This document shows, piece by piece, positions 18,202 through 27,764 of a stretch of DNA of 64,000 nt; position 1 is the first letter of the stretch, and each line of letters starts with the position of its first letter. Source of the DNA: Caloranaerobacter sp050286925. Its GTDB lineage: Bacteria > Bacillota > Clostridia > Tissierellales > Thermohalobacteraceae. Below the pieces are notes generated by a model. The model was given only the letters and a program-made list of their open reading frames with translations. It was not told the DNA's origin and made no database searches. The DNA lies in NCBI RefSeq assembly GCF_050286925.1, contig NZ_JBFWFX010000009.1:26115-90114 (forward strand), given 5' to 3'. Position numbers and translations under genes: made by a program.

Positions 18202-18747
18202 TTAAATACTAATAATAATTCCCCTAATCTTTCCATATTTATTAATTACTAAACCTACATCATCACCAATAACCAAATCATTGAATTCAATATTCATTTT
18301 CTTATCATTTCTCTTTAGAATAATAACTGCATTTTTATCAAGTTCTAATAAAGGTGTTACTTCTACGCTATTATCATCAAAATGCTGTTCAATTACCATT
18401 CGCTTATTTTCATAATCAATCGAAGTTATTAATCCATAGATAAACTTTTCTCCTTCTAAATAATTGCACTCTGGAAAGTCTTTATAGCTTTTTATCAAAA
18501 CAGTTTTTGTTTCATTATCCCATTTTACTTCTTTATCTAATTTTTCAACTACAAACCGTATTGGAACATAAACTCTATCATTATAAATAAAAGGTTCTGT
18601 ATCAGTTTCAATTTTACTCCCATCTACATTAATGCTTATATTATCAAAGTATACTTTAATATTTTTATAAACACTATCAGCCAAAACTGTTACTGAAAAT
18701 AAAAATATAAAAATAAAAGTGAAAATAAATCCCCTACTCAATTTCAT
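18202..18747 (-). CDS. Secreted protein with copper amine oxidase N-terminal-like domain
   Basis: 181 aa. Signal peptide RGFIFTFIFIFLFSVTVLADS, cleavage likely after ALA/D near residue 24. The next part, SINVDGSKIETDTEPFIYND then RVYVPIRFVVEKLDKEVKWD and ETKTVLI, is the PF07833 stalk-like domain common in secreted clostridial proteins. The C-terminal 80 residues are beta-rich (EGEKFIYGLITSIDYENKRMV). There is no oxidase catalytic domain; a cell-wall or surface role is likely. ATG 18747 follows GGAGG. Confidence 0.8.
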   Translation of the reverse strand: MKLSRGFIFTFIFIFLFSVTVLADSVYKNIKVYFDNISINVDGSKIETDTEPFIYNDRVYVPIRFVVEKLDKEVKWDNETKTVLIKSYKDFPECNYLEGEKFIYGLITSIDYENKRMVIEQHFDDNSVEVTPLLELDKNAVIILKRNDKKMNIEFNDLVIGDDVGLVINKYGKIRGIIISI

Positions 18748-18852
18748 TTCAATACCTCCATAACCCGTTTTCAGGGATTATTTCCACTTATACCTCTTAC
18801 TATACATAATTATCCTTTAGCTTGTTGACAAAGTTAATCTTTAAAAAAATAC

Positions 18853-19048
18853 ATGAAAATGAAAGCGAATGCTTGAAAGAATTTAGTAAAAAAACTAGGT
18901 GAAAATTTTGAAGAAAATCCGTAGGTTTGACAGGATGTCAAACCAGCATCCTACAAAACAGGACGTCTTGATTAGGTGCGTTAGGATTTTCTAAAAATTT
19001 GAACCTTTAGTTTTTTCTAAATTCTTTCGCATGAGCGTTATTTTCATT
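18853..19048. repeat. 196-bp imperfect palindromic element
   Basis: The left arm (ATGAAAATGAAAGCGAATGC, TGAAAGAATTTAG, AAAAACTA, GAAAATCC) recurs inverted in the right arm (GAAAATCC, AAAAAACTAAAGG, AAAGAATTTAG, GCGTTATTTTCAT). The centre has its own 9-bp stem GGTTTGACA-GGA-TGTCAAACC (18924-18944). It fills most of the 338-bp gap between the YgiQ gene and the gene at 18202. A half copy lies at 6356. Would fold as one long cruciform or RNA hairpin. Confidence 0.75.
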
Positions 19049-19085
19049 AGTATTTTATTAGTATTTTATTTTGTATACAATTTTA

Positions 19086-20951
19086 TCATCTTTTTCTTTT
19101 CTTCCTAGTTTTATTGTTTTGTTTCTTATTTTTATATTTACTATTTTTCAATGTGTCTTTTCCTCTGGGTTTAATCAAGCATTTTTTTGAATATCCCACT
19201 AAATCTAATCTATTAGTCATTTTAAGTGCTTCATAGACTAAATCGTAATTTTCTGGTTTCTTAAATTGCATCAAAGCCCTCTGCATAGCTTTTTCATGTG
19301 GAGATTTAGCAACATACACTTTTTTCATAGTTCTTGGATCAATTCCTGTATAGTACATACAAGTAGACAGAGTCCCTGGAGTCGGGTAAAAATCTTGTAC
19401 CTGCTCTGGCATATATCCCAAAGTGTTTAGATATTCTGCTAATTCGACTGCATCTTTCAATGTTGAACCGGGATGACTAGACATAAAATAAGGTACTATA
19501 AATTGTTCTTTCCCAATCTTTTTATTTATTTTATTGAAAGTATCAACAAATTTAAAATAAACTTTTTTATCAGGCTTGCCCATCATAAATAGTACATGTG
19601 ATGATATATGTTCAGGTGCAACTCTTAACTGTCCACTTATATGAAATTTACAGAGTTCATGGAAAAATTCTAAATCTCTGTCGTAAATTAAATAATCATA
19701 CCTTATCCCTGACCTTATAAAAACTTTCTTAACACCTTTTATTTTCCTTAACTTTCTTAACAGTTCCAGATAATCTCTATGGTCAATATATAGATTTTTA
19801 CATGGTGTAGGGAACAAACACTCTTTATTTTTACATACTCCATGTTTTATTTGTTTTTCACAAGCTCTATGTCTAAAATTAGCTGTTGGCCCTCCTACAT
19901 CATGTATATATCCTTTAAAATCAGGTTCTTTTACAAATCTTTCTGCTTCTTTAACTATTGACTCATGACTTCTAGCTTGAACTACTCTTCCTTGATGAAA
20001 TGCAAGTGCACAGAAATTGCAGTTTCCAAAGCATCCTCTGCTACTAGTCAAACTAAACTTAATCTCTTCAATTGCAGGAACACCACCATATTTTTCGTAA
20101 ACAGGGTGATACGTTCTGGTATAAGGTAAATCATAAATATCATCTAATTCAAGTTGATCTAATGGCTTTGCAGGTGGATTTTGTACTATATAAATATTTC
20201 CATAAGGTTCGACTAATGTTCTACCATTTATATAATCCATATTTTGATATTGTATTTTAAAACTCTCTGCAAATTTTAATTTATTCTTAGTTATTTCTTC
20301 AAATGAAGGCAGAATAATAGGTTTATATGGTCTGCTTAAATCATTCGTCTTGTAAACAGTTCCTCTGACATAAGTTATTTCATTAATAGAAATACCACTA
20401 TCTAATGCCTCTGCTATTTCAATAATCTGCCTTTCTCCCATTCCATAGACTAATAAATCTGCTTTTGCATCTAATAAAATTGAACGTCTAACCTTATCAG
20501 ACCAATAATCATAGTGGGCTAATCGTCTAAGACTAGCCTCAATACCTCCAAGTATTATAGGTACATCTTTATATGCCTCTCTAGCTTTGTTGGCATATAC
20601 TATTGTAGCTCTATCGGGCCTTAATCCTATTTTACCACCTGGAGAATATACATCTTTTTTCCTTCTCTTTTTTGCTACTGTATAGTGATTCACCATTGAA
20701 TCTATATTTCCACTCGTTATTAAAAATGCAAGTCTAGGCTTCCCAAGTTTCTTAAAGTCATCAATACTCTTCCAAGAGGGCTGAGCTATAATTCCAACCT
20801 TATAACCATATCTTTCTAACAATCTACCAATTATTGCACTTCCAAATGAAGAATGGTCTACATATGCATCTCCTGTAATTAATATAAAATCAAGTTCATT
20901 CCAACCTCTTTTTTTCATATCCTCTTTCGTAATAGGTAAAAACTCTTTCAT
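19086..20951 (-). CDS. YgiQ-family radical SAM protein
   Basis: 621 aa. The N-terminal UPF0313 region (DFILITGDAYVDHSSFGSAIIG, IAQPSWKS) precedes a radical SAM core with CFGNCNFC at about 310-317 coordinating the 4Fe-4S cluster. More cysteines occur at HGVCKNKECLFPTPCKNLYIDHRD, and the tail is very basic (KNSKYKNKKQNN, RKKRKR). The reaction of the family is not established. ATG 20951 behind AAGGA; the gene starts 11 nt past the uvrA stop, so it is cotranscribed with uvrBA. Confidence 0.93.
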   Translation of the reverse strand: MKEFLPITKEDMKKRGWNELDFILITGDAYVDHSSFGSAIIGRLLERYGYKVGIIAQPSWKSIDDFKKLGKPRLAFLITSGNIDSMVNHYTVAKKRRKKDVYSPGGKIGLRPDRATIVYANKAREAYKDVPIILGGIEASLRRLAHYDYWSDKVRRSILLDAKADLLVYGMGERQIIEIAEALDSGISINEITYVRGTVYKTNDLSRPYKPIILPSFEEITKNKLKFAESFKIQYQNMDYINGRTLVEPYGNIYIVQNPPAKPLDQLELDDIYDLPYTRTYHPVYEKYGGVPAIEEIKFSLTSSRGCFGNCNFCALAFHQGRVVQARSHESIVKEAERFVKEPDFKGYIHDVGGPTANFRHRACEKQIKHGVCKNKECLFPTPCKNLYIDHRDYLELLRKLRKIKGVKKVFIRSGIRYDYLIYDRDLEFFHELCKFHISGQLRVAPEHISSHVLFMMGKPDKKVYFKFVDTFNKINKKIGKEQFIVPYFMSSHPGSTLKDAVELAEYLNTLGYMPEQVQDFYPTPGTLSTCMYYTGIDPRTMKKVYVAKSPHEKAMQRALMQFKKPENYDLVYEALKMTNRLDLVGYSKKCLIKPRGKDTLKNSKYKNKKQNNKTRKKRKR

Positions 20952-20962
20952 AATACCATTCC

Positions 20963-23788
20963 TTATCTTTCAAGTATTTTTTTCAGAAACTTCCCTGTAT
21001 AAGACTCTTTTACTTTGCAAATCTCCTCAGGTGTTCCTTGAGCTACTATAGTTCCACCCTTATCTCCACCTTCTGGTCCTAAATCTATTATATAATCAGC
21101 AGTTTTTATAACATCTAAATTATGTTCAATTACTAATACTGTATTTCCTGTATCAACTAACTTGTTTAATACATTTATTAATTTGTGTATATCAGCTATA
21201 TGAAGTCCAGTAGTTGGCTCATCTAAAATATATAATGTCTTTCCTGTGCTTCTTTTACTTAATTCTGTTGCCAGTTTGATTCTTTGCGCTTCCCCTCCTG
21301 ATAATTGAGTCGAAGGCTGACCTAATTTTATATATCCTAGTCCAACATCGTACATAGTTTTTAATTTATTCTTTATCCTTGGTATATTATCAAAAAACTC
21401 TAATGCTTCTTCAACTGTCATTTCTAATACATCAGATATCGTCTTGCCTTTATATTTAACTTCAAGAGTTTCTCTATTATACCTTTTACCTTTACATACT
21501 TCACATGGAACATATACATCAGGCAGAAAATGCATCTCTATCTTTATTATTCCATCACCTTTACAAGCCTCACATCTTCCACCCTTAACATTAAAGCTAA
21601 ATCTGCCTTTTTTATAACCTCTCATTTTAGCTTCAGGAGTCATAGCAAATACGTCTCTTATAAAATCAAATACACCAGTATATGTCGCTGGATTTGACCT
21701 TGGTGTTCTTCCAATAGGAGACTGATCTATATTAATAACTTTGTCTATATGCTCTATCCCTCTTATTTCATCATGTTTTCCTGCCTTTTGTTTACCTCTG
21801 TGCAGTTGCTGAGAAAGTCTTTTATATAATATTTCGTTTACTAAAGTACTCTTACCAGAACCCGATACCCCCGTAACACATACAAACACACCTAAAGGAA
21901 TTTTAACATCTATATTTTTCAAATTATGCTCTTTAGCTCCAATAACTTCTATCCATTTACCATTTGGCTTTCTTCTGGTCTTAGGTACTTCTATTTTCTT
22001 TTTACCACTCAAGTACTGACCAGTTATTGATTTTTCACATTTTTTAATATCCTCAACAGTCCCTTGAGCAACGACTTCACCACCATGAACTCCAGCACCT
22101 GGTCCAATATCTACAATATAATCTGCACTATATATCGTATCTTCATCATGTTCAACTACTATTAAAGTATTCCCCAAATTAGTCAAATTCTTAAGCGTTT
22201 TAATTAGTCTGTCATTATCTCTTTGATGAAGTCCTATACTCGGTTCATCAAGTACATATAGAACTCCAACCAAGCTAGAACCTATCTGTGTTGCAAGTCT
22301 TATTCTCTGAGATTCTCCTCCCGATAGAGTTCCAGCACTTCTAGAAAGAGTTAAATAGTCTAATCCTACGTCTACTAAAAACTTCAATCTTTCTTTGATT
22401 TCCTTTAAAATCTGATTTGCTATATATTTTTGCCTTTCATCAAGCTCTAGTTTATCAAAAAACTCTAATGCTTGTCTAACAGATAATTCAGTAACTTCTG
22501 CTATATTTAATCCTCCAACAGTTACTGCTAAACTCTCTGGTCTTAGCCTAGTACCATTACAGTGAGGACAAGGATTTACACTCATATAGCTTTCAATTTT
22601 CTCTCTCATATAATCTGAAACAGTTTCTTTATATCTTCGTTCAAGATTGTTAATAATACCCTCAAACGGAGCTTTATAAGTCCTTATCCCTCCAAATCTA
22701 CTCTCATATTTAAAAGTAATACTTCTATTACCAGTTCCATATAATAGCTCTTTTATAAACTTTTTCGGTGCATCCTTAATTGGTGTATCCAAATCAAATC
22801 CATTATATTCGGCTATAGCCTTAAATATCTTGTAATAATAAGTGTCCTCTGAAGTGCTGTTAAAAGGAGCTATTGCTCCTTGATTAATGGACAAATTAGG
22901 ATTAGGAATTACAAGTTCAGGATCAACTTTCTTATAACTACCCAATCCATTACAATATGGACACATACCATAGGGACTGTTAAAAGAAAACATTCTAGGT
23001 GATAATTCTTCTATACCTATTCCGCAATCTACACATGCAAATTTTTGACTAAACAGCATCTCTCTTTCATTAACAACATCTATAATAACTATACCTTCAC
23101 TTAATTTTAATGCAGTTTCTAAAGAATCAGCTAATCTATTTTGAATATCATCTTTAATCTTTATCCTATCAACAACTACTTCAATTGTATGTTTTTTGTT
23201 CTTATCAAGTTTTATATCTTCATTTATATCCCTTATTTCACCATCTACTCTTACTCTAACAAATCCTTCTTTTCTGATATTTTCAAAAACCTTTTGATGC
23301 TCACCTTTTCTCCCACGTATAACAGGAGCTAAAACTTGAATTTTAGTACCATTTTCTAAATCTAAAATCTGGTCGACCATTTGATCTATTGTTTGAGATG
23401 TTATGACTTTACCACATTTAGGGCAATGAGGAATTCCTATTCTAGCAAATAATAAGCGTAGATAGTCATATATTTCAGTAACAGTTCCTACTGTTGACCT
23501 AGGATTTTTGTTAGTAGTTTTTTGGTCAATAGAAATTGCAGGTGAAAGTCCTTCTATATAGTCTACATCTGGTTTCTCCATTTGCCCTAAAAACTGTCTT
23601 GCATAAGCCGATAAACTCTCAACGTATCGTCTTTGCCCTTCTGCATAAATAGTATCAAATGCTAATGAAGATTTCCCAGAACCACTTAATCCTGTGAAAA
23701 CTACAAATTTATTTCTAGGTATTTCTAAATCTATATTCTTTAAATTATGCTCTCTAGCTCCCTTTATAATTATTTTGTCCTTTGACAT
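20963..23788 (-). CDS. uvrA: Excinuclease ABC subunit A
   Basis: 941 aa. DNA damage sensor of nucleotide excision repair; dimeric ABC-type ATPase that loads UvrB. First P-loop GLSGSGKS (33-40), second GVSGSGKS (about 637). The signature motifs are LSGGESQRIRLATQIG and LSGGEAQRIKLATELS. Zinc modules include CVDCGIGIEELSP...CPYC and CEACKGDGII...CEVC. ATG 23788 has a perfect GAGGTGA. Spacing of 9 bp to uvrB shows an operon uvrB-uvrA-ygiQ. Confidence 0.98.
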   Translation of the reverse strand: MSKDKIIIKGAREHNLKNIDLEIPRNKFVVFTGLSGSGKSSLAFDTIYAEGQRRYVESLSAYARQFLGQMEKPDVDYIEGLSPAISIDQKTTNKNPRSTVGTVTEIYDYLRLLFARIGIPHCPKCGKVITSQTIDQMVDQILDLENGTKIQVLAPVIRGRKGEHQKVFENIRKEGFVRVRVDGEIRDINEDIKLDKNKKHTIEVVVDRIKIKDDIQNRLADSLETALKLSEGIVIIDVVNEREMLFSQKFACVDCGIGIEELSPRMFSFNSPYGMCPYCNGLGSYKKVDPELVIPNPNLSINQGAIAPFNSTSEDTYYYKIFKAIAEYNGFDLDTPIKDAPKKFIKELLYGTGNRSITFKYESRFGGIRTYKAPFEGIINNLERRYKETVSDYMREKIESYMSVNPCPHCNGTRLRPESLAVTVGGLNIAEVTELSVRQALEFFDKLELDERQKYIANQILKEIKERLKFLVDVGLDYLTLSRSAGTLSGGESQRIRLATQIGSSLVGVLYVLDEPSIGLHQRDNDRLIKTLKNLTNLGNTLIVVEHDEDTIYSADYIVDIGPGAGVHGGEVVAQGTVEDIKKCEKSITGQYLSGKKKIEVPKTRRKPNGKWIEVIGAKEHNLKNIDVKIPLGVFVCVTGVSGSGKSTLVNEILYKRLSQQLHRGKQKAGKHDEIRGIEHIDKVINIDQSPIGRTPRSNPATYTGVFDFIRDVFAMTPEAKMRGYKKGRFSFNVKGGRCEACKGDGIIKIEMHFLPDVYVPCEVCKGKRYNRETLEVKYKGKTISDVLEMTVEEALEFFDNIPRIKNKLKTMYDVGLGYIKLGQPSTQLSGGEAQRIKLATELSKRSTGKTLYILDEPTTGLHIADIHKLINVLNKLVDTGNTVLVIEHNLDVIKTADYIIDLGPEGGDKGGTIVAQGTPEEICKVKESYTGKFLKKILER

Positions 23789-23797
23789 ATCTTCACC

Positions 23798-25777
23798 TCA
23801 TCTGTTAAGCTTTTCTTTTAATTCCTTAATTTTATCTCTAAGCTCAGCTGCTCTTTCAAACTGCAATTCTTCAGCAGCCTTCATCATCTCTGTTTCAAGT
23901 TTCTTTATCAATTCAATTATTTCACTATCACTCATTTTCTTATCATTGTCAAAACCGTATTTATCCTTATCCTCAGCAACTTTTGTCGCTTCTATGATAT
24001 CTCTTATACCTTTTCTTATAGTTTGTGGTGTTATACCATGTTTTTTATTATACTCCATTTGTATAAACCTTCTTCTATTTGTCTCATCTATAGCTCTTTT
24101 CATAGATTTAGTAATAGTATCAGCATACATTATAACTTTTCCTTCTGCATTTCTTGCTGCTCTACCTATTGTTTGAATCATAGATGTCTCTGACCTTAAA
24201 AACCCTTCTTTATCAGCATCTAAAATTACTACTAAGGATACTTCTGGTAAATCTAAACCTTCCCTCAATAAATTTATACCAACTAAAACATCAAATTTAC
24301 CAAGTCTTAAATCTCTTATTATTTCCATTCTTTCAATTGTATCTATATCCGAATGTAGATAAGTAACCTTAATGCCTATTTCTTTTAGATACTGCGTCAA
24401 GTCTTCAGCCATTTTCTTTGTTAAAGTAGTTATTAAAACTCTCTGGTCTTTTTCAATCCTTAAGTTTATTTCCTTAACTAAATCATCAATCTGCCCATCT
24501 GTAGGTCTTACTTCAACTTCTGGATCAAGTAAACCTGTAGGACGTATAATTTGCTCAACGATTTTCTGTGAATGCTCTAATTCATAAGGGCCAGGTGTTG
24601 CACTTACATATATTACCTGATTAATAAGTTCTTCAAATTCTTCAAACTTCAATGGTCTGTTATCATAAGCAGAAGGCAATCTAAACCCATGCTCTATTAA
24701 CGCTTTTTTTCTAGACCTATCCCCAGCATACATTGCTCTTATCTGAGGTATTGTAACATGCGATTCATCTATTATCATTAGAAAATCATCTGGGAAATAG
24801 TCAATAAGCGTATATGGTTTACTACCCGGTGGTCTTCCACTAATATGCCTTGAATAGTTCTCTATTCCCTGACAGTATCCCATTTCTCTAAGCATTTCAA
24901 TATCATACATCGTTCTCTGCTGAAGCCTTTGAGCTTCTAAAAGTTTGCCTTGTGCTTTAAACTCATTTAACCTTTCTTTGAGTTCCTCTTCAATACTCTT
25001 AATAGCCCTTTCTATTTTTTCCCTTGATGTTGCATAGTGAGATGCAGGGAATATGGAAACATGATTTCTTATACCTATTATTTCTCCTGTAAGTGCATTT
25101 ACTTCTACTATTCTATCAATTTCATCTCCAAAAAACTCTATTCTAACTGCATTTTCATTTGAAGACGCCGGAAAAACTTCAACGATATCGCCTCTTACTC
25201 TAAATGTACCTCTTACAAAGTTAATATCATTTCTCTCATACTGGATATCTACTAATTTTCTTATAACTTCATCCCTATCCTTAATCATCCCAGGTCTAAC
25301 CGATAAAACTAGATTTTCATAGTCAATTGGATCTCCTAATCCATAAATACACGATACACTTGCAACAATTATTACATCTCTTCTCTCAAATAATGCAGCT
25401 GTTGCTGAGTGCCTTAATTTATCTATTTCATCATTTATAGAAGCATCTTTTTCTATATACGTATCGGTCTGGGGAACATAGGCTTCTGGCTGGTAATAAT
25501 CATAATAACTAACAAAATATTCTACCGCATTTTCTGGAAAAAATTCTCTAAATTCGCTGGCTAATTGAGCTGCAAGTGTTTTATTGTGAGCAATTACTAA
25601 AGTTGGTTTTTGCACTCTTTCAATTATGTTAGCCATTGTAAAAGTCTTACCCGAACCAGTTACTCCTAATAATGTTTGATGTTTTAATTTGTTATTTATC
25701 CCATCTACCAAGGCCTCTATTGCCTTGGGCTGATCTCCCGTTGGTTTAAATTCAGATTTAATCTTAAATCGCCCCAT
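23798..25777 (-). CDS. uvrB: Excinuclease ABC subunit B
   Basis: 659 aa. Helicase-like DNA damage verifier. Walker A GVTGSGKTFTMA, the beta-hairpin YYDYYQPEAYVPQTDTYIEK, DESH box IIDESHVT, motif V-VI VGINLLREGLDLPEV and QTIGRAARN. The C-terminal UVR motif (AAEELQFERAAELRDKIKEL) binds UvrC. The ATG at 25777 (MGRFKIKSEFKP) has GAGGTGA upstream; the longer in-frame reading is not supported. Confidence 0.98.
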   Translation of the reverse strand: MGRFKIKSEFKPTGDQPKAIEALVDGINNKLKHQTLLGVTGSGKTFTMANIIERVQKPTLVIAHNKTLAAQLASEFREFFPENAVEYFVSYYDYYQPEAYVPQTDTYIEKDASINDEIDKLRHSATAALFERRDVIIVASVSCIYGLGDPIDYENLVLSVRPGMIKDRDEVIRKLVDIQYERNDINFVRGTFRVRGDIVEVFPASSNENAVRIEFFGDEIDRIVEVNALTGEIIGIRNHVSIFPASHYATSREKIERAIKSIEEELKERLNEFKAQGKLLEAQRLQQRTMYDIEMLREMGYCQGIENYSRHISGRPPGSKPYTLIDYFPDDFLMIIDESHVTIPQIRAMYAGDRSRKKALIEHGFRLPSAYDNRPLKFEEFEELINQVIYVSATPGPYELEHSQKIVEQIIRPTGLLDPEVEVRPTDGQIDDLVKEINLRIEKDQRVLITTLTKKMAEDLTQYLKEIGIKVTYLHSDIDTIERMEIIRDLRLGKFDVLVGINLLREGLDLPEVSLVVILDADKEGFLRSETSMIQTIGRAARNAEGKVIMYADTITKSMKRAIDETNRRRFIQMEYNKKHGITPQTIRKGIRDIIEATKVAEDKDKYGFDNDKKMSDSEIIELIKKLETEMMKAAEELQFERAAELRDKIKELKEKLNR

Positions 25778-25883
25778 TATTTCACCTCTATTAAATAATA
25801 TCCTAAATTTCAAGAACGCTTGTTCGCTTTAATTATATATTTTTATATTTTTCAAGTCAATAGATATTATTTTTGCAAAAATA

Positions 25884-25944
25884 GATACAAGGGGACGGGT
25901 TCTTCTGTTTCCTTTTGGATACACTAAAACCGTCCCCTTGTATC
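25884..25944. repeat. REP-like hairpin with GGGGACGG
   Basis: GATACAAGGGGACGG (25884-25898) pairs perfectly with CCGTCCCCTTGTATC (25930-25944); GTT/AAC extend the stem with one bulge. GC-rich in an AT-rich gap. Sequences of the form CAAGGGGACGGTTCTT are dispersed in many clostridial genomes, often beside Y1 (REP-associated) transposases (from memory of these families). The rest of the 396-bp gap between uvrB and the lipoprotein gene holds no gene I can see. Confidence 0.7.
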
Positions 25945-26173
25945 CTTTTCAATTATACTTGACTGGTAATATTATACAATATTTTAAAACTAAAGTCAAA
26001 ATTCAAATTCTAGTTATATCATCTTTAAATTCCATTTCCCTTAATTCTCCTATTTAAAACTTAAGAAACTTATATTCTTAGGTTATTCTAATTTATAAAA
26101 TCTAATTTTAAAAATAGGAAGGGCTTATTTCGTATTTGTCGAATAATATAAAGTGAGATTGGGGGGTTGTATT

Positions 26174-27736
26174 ATGAAAAAAGCATTTTTAATTCTATTT
26201 GCCTGTATTACCCTAAGCGGGTGTAGCTATAAAACCAAAATAGAGATTAATAACAAAAAAGAAGCTAATATAGCTATAGAAAGAACGATAGATTTTACAG
26301 TAGAAAAATCTTCTCTTACAAAAGGTTTCCAAACTATTCTACCTCAAGTAGAAATATTAAATTCTGATAATTCTCCTAAAATATTAGTAAATTTAGGAGT
26401 CGTTGAATGTGCTGATGTTATTATTGATAAAATAACGCTATTTAACAATGAAATAATAATTTATACAACTCGGATATTATCTACTGAAAATAACGATATT
26501 GTAGTTCCTCAATTAATTATTAGGTTTGATAATATGGACGTCAGCGAATTAAATAATAAATCTTTTAAAATTATTGGCACAAATTACAAACCTATTAATC
26601 TAACTTTTAATGAAAATGAAATATTAAGCAAAATTTATGCAGAACTTAAAATAACACCAAGTTCTGCACCAAAAATATTTTTGGTAAAAGAAAATAATAA
26701 ATTAGTTTGGAAAATACACCTTAACAATGTCTTTGACAGAACGCTTTCTAATAATCTTTTAACTGATTTAACAGTTAAAGTAGACTCCGACACAGGTAAA
26801 ATTACCCATTTAGAAAAAAAAATAATTTCAAAATACTGTGGAGAAGGAAAAATATTGGATTTATCAAACAAATTGCTAATTTATAGTGAATATAGTACTA
26901 ATGAAAATAATGATGAACCTTATCAGTCTTTGAATGCATATGAATTAAAAACAAATACATCTAGTAAGATATACTCTACTCATAATATTATAAAGACAGT
27001 TAAAATAAACAGTAATTCCGATTATATAGCTGTCATTGAAGATACAGGAAATTTTTCAGAATTGATATTAATAAATTTAAAAAATAATATCGTTCAAAAA
27101 ATACAAAATACTGACTTCTTAAACATAGATAATATAATCTGGAAAGATAATAAACTTTACTTTTCTTGTACCGATAAGAACAGTTCATCAGTATATTCGT
27201 ACAATGTTGAAAATAATAAAACAAATAAAATTGTGGAATTAGATAAAAAAATTAACGGGTTTGATATCTATAATAATAATTTGATTTTTACTGAATTTAA
27301 TGATAGTACAAAAAATTTTAATATATATTTAAAAACAAAAGATGAATTTAAAAAAGTTGCTGAAGGTTTTTCAATAAAATTTATAGACAAACAACATATA
27401 GCATTTCTGAAATATGATGAAAAATACGGTAAAAATATTCTAAATGTATTAGATTTAGTTAATGGAAATATAGATAGTTTGAATGATTTTGATGTTGAAA
27501 AATATTCTATTATAGACAAAAATCAAACAATATTACTCGTAAGAAAAATAATTGATTCAGAATTTAGCTTATATAAGTATAATATAAATGATAAAAGCTA
27601 TGAAAAAATATCTGATTCTATATCAAAAAATACTTTCTATAATGGTAACGTTAAACAAATTTTTATTGATGTCGATCCTTCTTTTCACAATGGAATAAAT
27701 AATAGAATATATGCTATAAATTTGCAAAATAAATAA
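26174..27736 (+). CDS. Large lipoprotein, propeller-like
   Basis: 520 aa from the ATG at 26174 behind GGGGGG. Lipobox TLSGC at residues about 14-18 after MKKAFLILFACI. The C-terminal part has repeated short beta units with DIVNGNI/NNLIFTEF-type spacing (TolB/DPP-IV-like), for example SDYIAVIEDTGNFSELILINL and NIIWKDNKLYFSCTDKNSS. Very Asn/Lys/Ile-rich. No assigned function. It stands on the opposite strand between uvrB and the minJ-like gene, where Bacillus has no such gene, so it is probably an insertion into the conserved block. Confidence 0.8.
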   Translation: MKKAFLILFACITLSGCSYKTKIEINNKKEANIAIERTIDFTVEKSSLTKGFQTILPQVEILNSDNSPKILVNLGVVECADVIIDKITLFNNEIIIYTTRILSTENNDIVVPQLIIRFDNMDVSELNNKSFKIIGTNYKPINLTFNENEILSKIYAELKITPSSAPKIFLVKENNKLVWKIHLNNVFDRTLSNNLLTDLTVKVDSDTGKITHLEKKIISKYCGEGKILDLSNKLLIYSEYSTNENNDEPYQSLNAYELKTNTSSKIYSTHNIIKTVKINSNSDYIAVIEDTGNFSELILINLKNNIVQKIQNTDFLNIDNIIWKDNKLYFSCTDKNSSSVYSYNVENNKTNKIVELDKKINGFDIYNNNLIFTEFNDSTKNFNIYLKTKDEFKKVAEGFSIKFIDKQHIAFLKYDEKYGKNILNVLDLVNGNIDSLNDFDVEKYSIIDKNQTILLVRKIIDSEFSLYKYNINDKSYEKISDSISKNTFYNGNVKQIFIDVDPSFHNGINNRIYAINLQNK

Positions 27737-27743
27737 AATTTAA

Positions 27744-27762
27744 GGAGCAGAACATCTGCTCC
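27744..27762. terminator. Convergent terminator
   Basis: GGAGCAGA-ACA-TCTGCTCC, perfect 8-bp stem between the plus lipoprotein gene and the convergent PDZ protein; TATTATTTG follows on the plus strand. Confidence 0.8.
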
Positions 27763-27764
27763 TA

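Noticed and set aside
23694..24176. Long plus-strand open frame of hydrophobic codons over uvrB
   Set aside because: Antisense shadow of uvrB; no ribosome site and the minus-strand protein is unmistakable.
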